64,000 nucleotides of DNA, from the NCBI GenBank assembly GCA_016718385.1, contig JADKDK010000007.1:469295-533294 (forward strand). The letters run 5' to 3'. This stretch comes from Gammaproteobacteria bacterium. Its GTDB lineage: Bacteria; Pseudomonadota; Gammaproteobacteria; Pseudomonadales; UBA5518. Shown here one piece after another: positions 1 to 9,430 of this stretch (positions are counted from its first letter, which is position 1; each line of letters begins with the position of its first letter). The position numbers and the translations under genes are program-made. Below the pieces are notes generated by a model, which did not search any database, had not been told where the DNA came from, and saw only the letters and a program-made list of their open reading frames with translations.

Positions 1-3000
1 TCACGGGTAGCGGCGTGACGGCCGGCAATTTCGGTCCCATCGGCACCGGCGCCAACAGCGGCAACCAGGCGGTCAATTTCAACGCCAGCAGCGCCGGCGC
101 GCTCACCGGCCAGGCGGTGCACATCGCCAACAACTTCGACAACGTGCAGGACCAGACCATCGAGATCGCGGGTGCGGCCTTCAACGCGGCGGTCGGCAAC
201 GCCACGCCGACGCCGGTGGTGCTGGCCAACCAGCGCGTCGGCGGCAGCCTGTCACAGCAGTTGACGGTTTCCAATACCGCCGATGCCGGCGCCTTCAGCG
301 AAGACCTCAACGCCAGTTTTGGCGTGCCAACACTGGCGGCGCCACCAACAACGGCGGCAGCGTCGATGGCCTGCTGGCCGGCAGCAGCAACAGCGCCGCG
401 ATGAATGTCGGCGTAGACACCGCCACCGCAGGCGCCAAGAGCGGGACTGTCACGTTGAACTACCAGACCGCCGGGACCGTGAACGGCGTGAGCAACGGCC
501 TGGGTACCGCCAGCGCGGGATCCCAGGAAATCACCATCACGGGCGATGTCTACCGCTTGGCGGAGGGTTCGGCAACGCCCGACCCGGTCAATTTCGGCAA
601 CGTCCACCTGAACGCCGCGGTGAGCCAGTCCCTGACGGTGTTCAACACGGCGGTCAACGACGGTTTCTCCGAGGGCCTGGGGGTCAGCGCCAGCGATACG
701 GGTGCGGCCACGGTCAGTGGATCCGTGGCGGGCCTGATTGCTGCCGAAGCCAGCAACAGCTCGCTGAGCGTGGCGCTGGATACCAGCGTGGCGGGCAATC
801 GCTCGGGCACGGTGGAACTGGCCTACACCTCCGATGGCACGGGTACCAGCGGGCTGGCGGCAATCGGTGCGGGTAGTCAGGCGGTGGAGGTGAGCGGTGC
901 CGTCTATCGCCTGGCCGAAGCGACGATCGACAACACGGCCGCCTTCAACTTTGGCAACGTGCACGTGGGCGACACCTTGTCGCAGGCGATCTCGATCAGC
1001 AATACGGCGGTCGCCGACGCCTTCTCCGAGAGCTTGAATGCCAGTTTTGGTGCCATCTCCGATAGTCGGGTCTCCACCAACGGTGGGTCCATCAACCAAC
1101 TGGCGGCCGGCGGTACCGACAACAGCGCAATGGTGGTGAACGTGGCCACGACGGCGGCCGGCAGTGTGAACGGGACGGTGATGTTGAATTTCGCGTCGGA
1201 TGGCGCTGGCAGCAGCGGTTTGGGCATAACCGGCCTGCCGTCGCAGGATCTGGCGGTGACGGCGAGCATCTCGGCGACGGCATACCGTTTGGCCAACCCG
1301 GTGATCAACAACACCCAGCCGATTGCCTTCGGCAACTTCCGCGAGGGCGATGCGGTGACCGCGCAGGCAGTGTCGATCACCAACGACGTGCCGAACGACG
1401 GGTTGTCGGAGGCGCTGAACGCGGCCGCCAATGGCACCACCGGTGGCGTCATGACCAACGGCGGTTCGTTCAGCCTGCTGGCGCCGCAGGGCACCAACAG
1501 CAGCGCGATCACGGTATCCATCGACACTGCGACGGCGGGCAACAAGAGCGGCGCGGCGACCATCGACTTCGCCTCGGATGGCACCGGCAGCAGCGGGCTG
1601 GGGATCACGTCCCTGACCTCGCAGGACGTGCAGGTCACCGGTGCCGTGTATCGCCTGGCCGCAGCCGGTGCGCACAGCCCGGAGCCGGTGGTCCTTGGCA
1701 ACATCCGCGAGGGCGGGAGTTTTGGTACCCAGGCGCTGATCATGCAGAACACCGCGGCCAACGACGGCTTCAGCGAGAGCCTGGACGCGGCCTTCACGGG
1801 TACGACCGGCGGGGCGAGCGCGAGCGGTTCCATCGACAACCTGGCGGCGCAGGCGAGCGACAGCGCCAATCTGGTCGTGGGCCTGGGCAATGCCGACACC
1901 AGCACGGCCGGGGCCAGGAGCGGCACGGCGACCATCGGCCTGGCGTCCGACGGCACCGGCACCAGCGGCATCGCCGGCAACGTGGCCCTGGGGACCCAGA
2001 CCGTGAACGTCACGGGCAACGTCTACCGTCTGGCGCAGGGATCGGCAACGCCCGATCCGATCAGCTTCGGCAACGTCCACCTGAATGACGCGGTGACCCA
2101 GTCCCTGACGGTGTCGAACACGGCAGCGAACGACGGCTTCTCCGAGGGGCTCAATGTCAGCTTCGGGGCAACGTCCGGTGACGCGACCAACAACGGCGGG
2201 GCTGTCAATGTGCTCGCCGCCGGCGGGACCAGCGCAAGCGCCATGGCAGTGGGCATCGACACCGGCAGCGCTGGCGCCAAGACCGGCACAGTGATGGTGA
2301 ACTATGCCTCTGACGGCACCGGTACCAGCGGGCTGGCGGCGATCGGTGCGGGTAGTCAGTCGGTGGAGGTGAGCGGTGCCGTCTATCGCCTCGCCAGCGC
2401 GCAGATCAACAACGCAGGCGGCTTCAGTTTCGGCAACGTGCACGTGGGCGATACAGTTGAGCACGCGCTGTCCATCACCAACAACGTGGCGAACGACGCT
2501 TACTCGGAGGGCCTCGACGCCAGCTTCGGCGCAGTTTCGGACGCGCGCATACTGACCAGCGGCAGCATCGGGCTGTTGGCCGCCGGAGGCACCAACAACG
2601 CCAGTATGGTGATCGGCGTGAACACTTCTTCTGCGGGTAGCGTGAACGGCACCGCAACCGTCAGCTTCGCTTCCAACGGCAGTGGTACCAGCGGGCTGGG
2701 TATCACCGCCCTGCCCTCGCAGGACGTGAGCGTCAGCGCGGGCATTGTCGAAGGCGCCGTGTTTCGTCTCGCGAATCCCGTGATCCAGACCGCCCAGCCG
2801 GTGGACTTCGGCAAGGTACGTATCAACAGCGCAGCATCGCAGGCGCTGTCCATCCTGAACGATGTGCCGAATGACGGCTTCTCGGAGAAGCTGAACGCGA
2901 CCGCCGGGGTGCCTACTGGTGCTGCGACTGTCAGCGGTTCTTTCGGCCTGCTGGCTCCGCAGGGGGTCGACAACAGCAACATCGTGGTCGGCCTGAACAC

Positions 3001-4327
3001 TTCGGTCGCCGGCGTGCGCAGCGGTGCGGGGACCATCGGTTTCGCGTCGGATGGCACGGGGACCAGCGGACTGGGCATCACCCCGCTCGCGTCGCAGGGC
3101 GTGGATGTAACGGGCGAGGTCTACCGCCTCGCCGACCCGACGCTGAACACGCCTACCGTGACGCTGCTGGCGCGCGTGGGTGATGCGGTCCCGTCGGCGA
3201 ACCTCAGCGTGACCAACAACTCGCCGGACCAGTACACGGAAGCGCTGAAGGTTGACATCGGGCCGGTGTCGGCCGGTTTCAGCGGCAGTGGCGCCATCGC
3301 CGCCCTCGCGGCGCAGGCAACGGATGCCGCCAGCCTCTCGGTCTCGCTGGCCAGTACCGCCACGTCGCAGAACATCAACGGCACTGCAGAACTGGATTTC
3401 CAGTCCACCGGCGCCGGCACCACGGGCGAGGCCGATGTTTCCGTGGGCAGTGCGTTCGTCAGCCTGGCGGGCAAGGTCTACGAGAAGGCGGTGGCGCTGG
3501 TGCAGCAGGTGGTCGACTTCGGCATCGTGCACGTCGGCGAACTGGTGGCGGCGCTCGGCGTGTCCGTCACGAACGATGCTCCGGGCGCGGCGCTGAACGA
3601 TACGCTCACGGGCAGCATCGGCGGCGCGAGCGGGCCGTTCACTACCGCGGGCAACCTGGGCACCGGCCTGCTGGCGGGCGTCACCGACACCTCCAGCCTG
3701 GGCGTCGAGCTGGATACCAGCGCTGCGGGCATCTTCGCCGGAACTGCCGCGGCCAGCCTGTTCAGCCACAACCCGGACATGGCGGATCTCGCGCTGGGCA
3801 ATTTCCAGGTTGACCTGATGGCCCAGGTGAACAACTACGCCAACGCCGACCTGGCCAAGACCGGTGGCGGCGGCAGCTTCGGCGGGGGTGGCCTGGAGTA
3901 CTTCCTCGACTTCGGCAACGTGCTTCTGAACTCCGGTCCACTGGTCGCATCGCTGGAAGTACGCAATGCCGTCAGCGGTCCGGCCGACCTGCTCGACGGA
4001 CTCTTCAACATCCTCGGCACTCAAGACTTCGCTTACAACGCCTTCAATGATTTCTTCAACCTCGCAGGGGGCGCGGCACTGGGTGGCCTGTCGGTCAGCT
4101 TCGATCCGACCAGCCTCGGCGTGTTCAGTGACGACATCGTGCTGGTGTCTTCGGGCCACAATGGTAGTGGCTACCGCGCAGGGCTCGACGAAATCACGCT
4201 GCGCGTGCGCGCCAACGTGGTGAGCGACGCCGGCGGCACGGTGCCCGAGCCTGGATCGCTCGCCCTGGTGGCCATCGCCCTGGCGGCCATGCGGTTGGCG
4301 CGCCGCCGCGCGGCCGCTCTGCACTAG
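1..4327 (+). CDS. PEP-CTERM surface protein with tandem repeats (5' partial, frameshifted)
   Basis: Secreted surface protein, cut by the left window edge. Reading starts in the frame of base 3. It has about nine copies of a ~120-residue unit, each opening with a V-Y-R-L-A type motif (near 548, 902, 1280, 1650, 2021, 2381, 2759 and 3120, with a diverged copy near 3475). The units contain FGNVH, FSE-L and SDGTGTSGL motifs, resembling choice-of-anchor-D repeats. A Gly-rich linker lies near 3865-3890. The C-terminus is a classic PEP-CTERM sorting signal: VPEPGSLAL, a hydrophobic stretch, then RLARRR, which XrtA-type exosortases recognise and cleave. A one-base loss near 327 breaks the frame; the repeat pattern continues in the other frame (atg at 401 is internal). 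Function beyond surface display is unknown. Confidence 0.85.
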
Positions 4328-4340
4328 CCAGGCGCGCCAC

Positions 4341-4736
4341 GTGCTCGGCAAGCAGCAGTTCCGCCTTCTCTGCGGCCTGGGGTGCGCGGCACTGCTGCTC
4401 GCCGGGATCGACATCGGCCTCGTGGTGACGAACCGCGCGGCGCAGAACGAGTACAACACGCGCGCCCAGTACATCCAGCAGAGCCTGCAGCTGGAGCCGG
4501 TCTACCAGAACCTGATCCGCACCCTGGCGGAGCTTTCCGTCCGGCAGAACGATGCGCAGCTGCGCGGGCTGCTCTCCGCGCAGGGCATCAGCTTCAGTGT
4601 GGCGAACCCCGAGGCGAAATCCGCGGAGCAGTCAGACGCGCCGGCGGGGGCGAAACCAGGGGTGAGCCCCGAGGCGCAAGCAGAGACGCAAAGCAACGGC
4701 AGGTCTGGCGGGAACGCCGCGGGTGGCCGCAAATGA
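4341..4736 (+). CDS. Small single-pass membrane protein, hypothetical
   Basis: 131 residues from a GTG start 13 bases after the PEP-CTERM gene stop. A short cytoplasmic head is followed by one membrane segment (about residues 8-30), then a predicted periplasmic helix (Q/L-rich, about 38-75) and an Ala/Glu/Gly-rich tail that looks disordered. I do not recognise a family. It overlaps the next gene by four bases (ATGA), so the two are probably translationally coupled and made together. The architecture of the pair is alike (one membrane helix, periplasmic helical stem, an L-x3-GI motif), which suggests paralogues that pair up. Co-directional linkage with the PEP-CTERM gene suggests a role at the envelope. 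Confidence 0.6.
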   Translation: MLGKQQFRLLCGLGCAALLLAGIDIGLVVTNRAAQNEYNTRAQYIQQSLQLEPVYQNLIRTLAELSVRQNDAQLRGLLSAQGISFSVANPEAKSAEQSDAPAGAKPGVSPEAQAETQSNGRSGGNAAGGRK

Positions 4737-5083
4737 ACCGCCTGCAAGCCCTATTCATGCCCGTCGCGACCGAAGGCGGAGCGAGGTACAGCACCGCGCT
4801 GCCGCTGCTGCTCGCGATGTTCACGCTGGTGCTGTGGTTCGGCTTTCAGGCCTGGCAGCTGGTCGCCGAGCGGAACAACCTGAAAGTCCTGGCCGCAAAC
4901 CAGGCAACGATGTACGCCAACGCGCAGAAGATGCGCGCGCAGCTGGACGCCATCGCTTCGGGGACGGCCGAGCTCGCTCGCGAGGGCAATGTCAACGCCG
5001 CGCAGGTAGTGCAGGCGCTGGCCAGCAAGGGAATCACGATCAAGTCGAATGGTGCGGCAGGCGAATCACCGGGCGTGAACTGA
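4733..5083 (+). CDS. Small single-pass membrane protein, hypothetical (partner of the preceding gene)
   Basis: 116 residues from ATG 4733, overlapping the previous stop in an ATGA junction, which decides the start. An N-terminal cytoplasmic stretch of about 20 residues is followed by a membrane helix (about 20-43, LLLAMFTLVLWFGFQAW), then a helical periplasmic region with Asn/Gln/Arg and a C-terminal L-x-SKGITIKS motif. No recognised domain. Likely co-translated with the upstream gene, whose architecture it shares. Confidence 0.6.
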   Translation: MNRLQALFMPVATEGGARYSTALPLLLAMFTLVLWFGFQAWQLVAERNNLKVLAANQATMYANAQKMRAQLDAIASGTAELAREGNVNAAQVVQALASKGITIKSNGAAGESPGVN

Positions 5084-5130
5084 CGCGTCCGCGGCGCCGC
5101 GCGCGACCGCCCGGAGCGATATGCACCCCT

Positions 5131-5237
5131 TCATGATTGGTGCCCGCGCGGATTCTGTGATTGCCATTGTCAGGTGTCGCGGCACATCGCGTCCACGTCG
5201 CGCGCCGCGGTCCAGCCGAGTTCGTGGCGCTGCCGCG
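5131..5237 (-). pseudogene. galE: Remnant of the 3' end of galE
   Basis: On the minus strand this reads as the last ~35 codons of UDP-glucose 4-epimerase: LGWTA-RDVDAMCRDT, then a TGA where the intact gene has TGG (Trp), then WQSQNPRG, then a stop at 5131. The intact galE (9431-10438, same strand) ends LGWTAERDVDAMCRDTWHW-QSRNPRG. The two copies share a 26-base identical core (5174-5199 and 9471-9496) and similar flanks. Nothing of the upstream ~300 codons remains. The fragment lies just upstream of prsT, so the prsT/PEP-CTERM block sits between two copies of the galE tail. Confidence 0.8.
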
Positions 5238-5437
5238 CATTGGTTGTCCCATCATTGATGGCAGTTACCTCGCGGGAATTGCCACGCAGTCCGAGGACAG
5301 CAGCTAGACTTGCTGCTGTTGCGTCCACCCTGCCAGCGAACATGCAACGGCTCAGCGGGATCCGGCAGGACTGAGCTTGCGGCTCGCCGGCTTTCCCGGT
5401 TGTGACGCTTCCCGATTCCCGGTGCCGACAAGAGCAA
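5238..5437 (+). other. Upstream region of prsT
   Basis: No gene seen. It should hold the prsT promoter. A loose -24/-12 match (TGGCAG-N5-TCGCG, 5259-5274) is present, but GC-rich DNA gives such matches by chance and the 17-bp dyad found at the other sigma-54 sites is absent. The bases just before the start (ACAAGAGCAAATG) are identical to those before the PEP-CTERM gene at 8381. Confidence 0.35.
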
Positions 5438-8245
5438 ATGCCGATGAAGATCGCTCCGCATCATCTGGTTCTCGCAATCGTGCTTGGCCTCGCGTCCTCG
5501 CCTGGTCGCGCCGACAACGAGGCTGCCGCGTATTACGAAGACGCCCTGACGCGCTTTGAGCGCAACGACCTCGAAGGCACCATCGTCCAGCTCAAGAATG
5601 CGCTGCAGGAAGACCCCAAGCTGATGGCGGCGCAGGTTCTGCTCGGAAAGGCACATCTGCGCAAAGCGGACCCGGCCGCGGCACAGACGGCGCTGGAGAA
5701 GGCGCTGGAGCTGGGTGTCAGCCGCTCGGAGGTAGCGGTTCCGCTGGCCCAGGCGCTGTACGAACAGGGGAAGTACCGGGATCTGCTCGATCGGCTCCTG
5801 CCTGATACAACGGCCACCCAGGCACAGCGGGCCGAACTGCTGGTGTTGCGCGGCCATGCGTTCAAGATGCTCGGCGAGTTCGAGGAGGCGGCGCAGTCGT
5901 ACCGGCGCGCACGCGCGGCCGATCCGCGATACGTTCCCGCCATATTGTCGGAGGCGGACCTGCTCGCCGAGGAAGGCAAGCGAACGGATGCCGAGGAGTT
6001 GATCGAGCAGGCCCTGGCGCTCGCGCCCAACGATCCCGCCGTGTGGACGCGCAAAGCCTCGATCGCCCATGCCTACGCTGATGTCACCACCGCGCTTGCC
6101 GCCTACGATCACGCGCTGGCTATCGATTCCGGGATCGTCGAGGCGCGTGTCGGCCGCGCAGGCCTGCTGGTCGATCTCGGCCGCCTGGATCAGGCTGACT
6201 CGGACCTGGAATACCTGCTGCGCGAGGCGCCCGGCGAGCCGCGCGCTCACTACCTGCAGGCGGTGGTGCTGAACAAGCGCGGCGACGGCGACGGTGCGCG
6301 CAAGGCGTTGCTGGAGACAACCGCGATTCTGGACGCGCTGCCCCCCGAGGTGCTGCGGGCCCGCATACCCCAGGGGCTGTTGCTGGGTGGTCTCAGCCAT
6401 TACGGGCTCGGCCAGATGGAGAAGGCCGCCACGTACCTGGCGGCCTTCATCGATGCGAATCCGCGCCACCCCGGCAGCCGCAAGCTACTCGGTTCGATCG
6501 AACTGGGCCGCGGCAATCACCGGGAAGCCATCGAGGTGCTGGAGCCGGCCAGAAGGGCCGCTCCCCGCGATCCCGATGTCCTGGCGCTGATGGCCTCCGC
6601 CTACATGGGGCGCGGTCAGTACGAAACGGCCAACCGGCTCCTCGAAGAGGCGCTGCAGGCGAGCGGCGAAGCGGCGGGGATCCAGGCCAACCTCGGGTTC
6701 AGCCTCATCGGGGCGGGGCAGCAGAAGCCGGGCCTGGACAACCTGGAAGCCGCCTTCGCGAAGGACCCCTCCCAGGCTCGCGTCGGCTTCGCGCTGACGG
6801 TGATGTACATCAAGCTGGGCGAACTCGACGCGGCCGTCGCGATGGCGGGCAAGGTGGCGGAACGGGACCGGGGCGCGCCGGGGCAGAACCTGCTCGGGGT
6901 CGCCCGCCAGGCGGGCGGAGACAAGCCGGGGGCCCGCGCCGCGTACCTGCAGGCGTTGGCACTCGATGCCGCCTTCCTCCCCGCCGAGCTGAACCTGACC
7001 CGCCTCGACGTCGAGGAAGGCAATCTCGCAGCTGCGCGGGACCGGTTGCAGCGGATCCTCCAGAAACGCCCGGAAGATCCGCAGGCCACCTTCGAGCTGG
7101 CGGCGCTCGAGGAGGCGGCGGGGAATGACACCGAAGCGTTGCGCTGGCTGGAGAAACTGCACGCCAATGATCACCGTAACGTGCCTGCCACCGCACGGCT
7201 CGTCGATCTTCTGCTCCGTGGCGGTATGAAGGAGAAGGCGCTCACGGTGGCGCGAGAGACCAGCGCCGTCGCGCCGGAGGATCTGGCCGCGCTAGCCGCT
7301 CTCGGCAAGGTGCATGTCGCCCTGGGCGACGACAAGCAGGCGCAGGTCTTCTTCGACCGCATGACACGGCTGGCGGCATTCGACGCCGGCTGGCAGTACC
7401 GCATTGCGCGATTCCAGCTGGACGCGAACAACCCCGAGGGCGCGGTCCACAGCCTCGAGCGGGCGCTGGAGGCCGAGCCCGACCATCTCCCGGCGCTGGT
7501 TCTGCTGACCGAGGTCGAACTGCAGCTGAACCGGTTCGAGCAGGCGGAGCAGCGGGCGCGATCGCTCGCGGCCGACCAGACAACCGCAAGCACCGGGCAG
7601 CGCCTGCTCGGCGACATTGCGCTGGCCCAGGGCAGGGCCGAGGAGGCCGTGGCGAGCTACCAGTCGGCCCTGCGTGGCCAGTCGGATCCCGAGCTGGCGC
7701 TGCGCCTGTACCGGGCCTATTTTGCGGTGGGGCAGCAGGACGACGCGGTGGAATTCATGGAATCCTGGTCGCGGGATCATCCACAGGATGCCCTCGCGCG
7801 GCGCGCGCTGGCCGAGGGCTACCTGCGCGCGGGGCGCCTGCCGCAGGCCCGCTCGTCCTACGAGGCACTGCTGCGGGACCAGCCCGATGCCCCCGACCTG
7901 CTCAACAACCTGGCGAACGTGCTGGCGCGCCAGGGCGACCCGCGCGCGCTCGAGTACGCGCAGCGCGCCCACGACCTGGCGCCGCAGGACGCAGCGATAC
8001 GCGACACGCTGGGCTGGCTGCTGGTGGGATCGGGGCAAGCCGAGGCAGGGCTGCGCCACCTGCGCGAAGCACGCTTGCGTGCGCCGCAAAATCCGACCAT
8101 CCGCTACCATCTGGCCGCCGCCCTCGCGGCGATCGGGCGTGAGGACGAGGCTCGCACCGAACTGGGCGAAGCACTCAGCACAGCGGCTGAGTTCGATGAA
8201 CTGGAGGACGCTCGCAAGCTGCAGCAACGGCTGGGCTCGCGATGA
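5438..8245 (+). CDS. prsT: PEP-CTERM/XrtA system TPR-repeat protein PrsT
   Basis: About 935 residues of tandem tetratricopeptide repeats, the length and composition of the PrsT family that accompanies PrsK/PrsR in exosortase A genomes. An N-terminal signal peptide (MKIAPHHLVLAIVLGLASS) ends near GRADN. The mature N-terminus has the family signature AAAYYEDAL followed by QLKNALQEDP. Many family members are annotated as lipoproteins, but no lipobox Cys is visible here, so this copy looks like a soluble periplasmic protein. The start is placed at ATG 5438, with 5444 as an equally good alternative; a longer reading from 5402 adds a polar extension in front of the signal peptide and is unlikely. 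TPR arrays serve as protein-docking scaffolds. A role in PEP-CTERM/EPS export is inferred from the family. Confidence 0.88.
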   Translation: MPMKIAPHHLVLAIVLGLASSPGRADNEAAAYYEDALTRFERNDLEGTIVQLKNALQEDPKLMAAQVLLGKAHLRKADPAAAQTALEKALELGVSRSEVAVPLAQALYEQGKYRDLLDRLLPDTTATQAQRAELLVLRGHAFKMLGEFEEAAQSYRRARAADPRYVPAILSEADLLAEEGKRTDAEELIEQALALAPNDPAVWTRKASIAHAYADVTTALAAYDHALAIDSGIVEARVGRAGLLVDLGRLDQADSDLEYLLREAPGEPRAHYLQAVVLNKRGDGDGARKALLETTAILDALPPEVLRARIPQGLLLGGLSHYGLGQMEKAATYLAAFIDANPRHPGSRKLLGSIELGRGNHREAIEVLEPARRAAPRDPDVLALMASAYMGRGQYETANRLLEEALQASGEAAGIQANLGFSLIGAGQQKPGLDNLEAAFAKDPSQARVGFALTVMYIKLGELDAAVAMAGKVAERDRGAPGQNLLGVARQAGGDKPGARAAYLQALALDAAFLPAELNLTRLDVEEGNLAAARDRLQRILQKRPEDPQATFELAALEEAAGNDTEALRWLEKLHANDHRNVPATARLVDLLLRGGMKEKALTVARETSAVAPEDLAALAALGKVHVALGDDKQAQVFFDRMTRLAAFDAGWQYRIARFQLDANNPEGAVHSLERALEAEPDHLPALVLLTEVELQLNRFEQAEQRARSLAADQTTASTGQRLLGDIALAQGRAEEAVASYQSALRGQSDPELALRLYRAYFAVGQQDDAVEFMESWSRDHPQDALARRALAEGYLRAGRLPQARSSYEALLRDQPDAPDLLNNLANVLARQGDPRALEYAQRAHDLAPQDAAIRDTLGWLLVGSGQAEAGLRHLREARLRAPQNPTIRYHLAAALAAIGREDEARTELGEALSTAAEFDELEDARKLQQRLGSR

Positions 8246-8252
8246 GGCAATT

Positions 8253-8269
8253 TGTCGAAAATTTTTACA
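8253..8269. promoter_or_regulatory. 17-bp dyad, candidate PrsR enhancer site
   Basis: TGTCGAAAATTTTTACA is a near-palindrome with TGT...ACA ends. It lies about 73 bases (centre to GG) upstream of a -24/-12 promoter. A 17-base dyad with the same ends (TGTCGAAGAATTTTACA) lies at 32027-32043, upstream of another such promoter. PrsR (42479-43831) is the only sigma-54 activator in the window, so it is the natural candidate binder; that assignment is inference. Confidence 0.6.
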
Positions 8270-8332
8270 GTGCGGCACCCTGTGCGGCGGCGAGCAATGA
8301 TAATTCATTGATTACATGGCAAAAATACTTTT

Positions 8333-8348
8333 AGGCGCATATCTTGCT
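8333..8348 (+). promoter_or_regulatory. Sigma-54 (-24/-12) promoter of PEP-CTERM gene
   Basis: AGGCGC-ATATC-TTGCT: GG at 8334-8335 and GC at 8346-8347 with exactly ten bases between, as RpoN requires, and a TTGCT -12 element. Transcription would begin near 8358, about 23 bases before the start codon. The upstream dyad at 8253 suits an enhancer-dependent promoter. Confidence 0.7.
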
Positions 8349-8380
8349 GATCAAACCGCAACACGCAACCACAAGAGCAA

Positions 8381-9289
8381 ATGACCATGCGCTGGACAAT
8401 CGCAATCATTGCTCCACTCGCGGCGCTGTCGGCCGCTGCCGGCGCGCCAGTTTGGGCAGACACGAGTTGGGCATTCACCTGTACGACGGGTTGTGGCACG
8501 AGCAGCGGGACTGCAGGCAATACGCGCGACGCCACGAGTGCCGGCATAACGGTTACGGCGAGCGCTTTCTCCAACACCGGCGGGACTTCGAATACTCTGC
8601 TCGAAACCGCTTATCTGTCCTGGTGGAACGACGGTGACGGCAATGCGCCGCCAACCGGAGGTCTCGGCGTGACCAATCGGGATCGCTGCACCACCTCGGG
8701 CTGCTCGGGTGACTATAACGAAGGCAGTAGCCCTGAACATGGCGTGGATAACAATGGTCGGTGGGATGCGGTACTTTTTGAGTTTAGCGAGGGGATCAAT
8801 CTCACCGATATCGGCTTGAGCTGGTATTCCAACGATGCAGACATCTCTGTCCTTGCATACCAGCCGGATGCGCCCGGCGGCGCGGCATATGTCAAACCGG
8901 CCACTGATCCGACACTTGTCGGCAGAACATATGGAGGGACGTCCACCGGTTTGCTCGCTAATGGTTGGAGTCTCGTAGGCAACTATGCCGATCTCCAGAC
9001 CAGGCCCAACTGGACTGCGGATCTGAGCACCAACCTGGTGTCGAGTTACTGGCTTGTGATGGCCTATAACACGGTGTTTTCAGGCTGCAACGACAACAGT
9101 CAGATGTCCGGTGATGGGTGTACAAATGGCACCACGTCGCACTACGACTACATGAAGATTGGTTTGCTGGCCGGTACACAGCCCGGAGTACCGCCCAGCG
9201 GCAATGCGCCGGAGCCTGGCACCATGCTGCTCTTCGGTGCGGGTCTCGCGGGGCTGTCCTTGGTCCGGCGCCGCAAGGTGGCAGCATAG
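8381..9289 (+). CDS. PEP-CTERM exosortase-dependent surface protein
   Basis: 302 residues. Signal peptide (RWTIAIIAPLAALSAAAGAPVWA), a Cys/Gly/Ser/Thr-rich mature domain with paired cysteines (CTTGCG, C-TTSGC), then a C-terminal PEP-CTERM signal: NAPEPGTMLL, a glycine-bearing hydrophobic stretch and RRRKVAA. XrtA should cleave this tail during export to the surface. Two in-frame starts (8381 and 8387) are possible. It has its own sigma-54 promoter with an upstream dyad and is followed by two strong terminators, so it is a stand-alone, regulated gene. It may belong to the exosortase-dependent surface protein (XDP1-like) group, but this is from general appearance only. Mature function unknown. 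Confidence 0.88.
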   Translation: MTMRWTIAIIAPLAALSAAAGAPVWADTSWAFTCTTGCGTSSGTAGNTRDATSAGITVTASAFSNTGGTSNTLLETAYLSWWNDGDGNAPPTGGLGVTNRDRCTTSGCSGDYNEGSSPEHGVDNNGRWDAVLFEFSEGINLTDIGLSWYSNDADISVLAYQPDAPGGAAYVKPATDPTLVGRTYGGTSTGLLANGWSLVGNYADLQTRPNWTADLSTNLVSSYWLVMAYNTVFSGCNDNSQMSGDGCTNGTTSHYDYMKIGLLAGTQPGVPPSGNAPEPGTMLLFGAGLAGLSLVRRRKVAA

Positions 9290-9337
9290 ACGCTGGGTTT
9301 CGCGGAGGCTGCGTCTTCCGGAAATTGTGAGAGATGA

Positions 9338-9366
9338 ACGCCGGTTTACGCCGGCGCTCCTTTTTT
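9338..9366 (+). terminator. Intrinsic terminator
   Basis: Inverted GCCGG / CCGGC stem with a TTTACG loop, followed after GCTCC by six Ts, 50 bases downstream of the PEP-CTERM gene. Confidence 0.6.
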
Positions 9367-9383
9367 GGGCTGATACCGCAACC

Positions 9384-9415
9384 GGGCCGGTGCCCTTGAC
9401 CGGCCCCCGTTTTTT
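9384..9415 (+). terminator. Intrinsic terminator
   Basis: Eight-base stem GGGCCGGT / ACCGGCCC with a 7-base loop followed by CCG and six Ts. It separates the PEP-CTERM gene from the convergent galE. Confidence 0.75.
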
Positions 9416-9430
9416 GCGTTGCCGGTATTA

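Noticed and set aside
904..2019. A 371-codon minus-strand frame in the PEP-CTERM gene
   Set aside because: Periodic Pro/Ser/Val-rich translation mirrors the plus-strand repeats. No start signal or recognisable motif.
5259..5274. A -24/-12-like match before prsT
   Set aside because: The -12 half (TCGCG) is poor, no dyad lies upstream, and such matches are common by chance in this composition. Kept only as a note.
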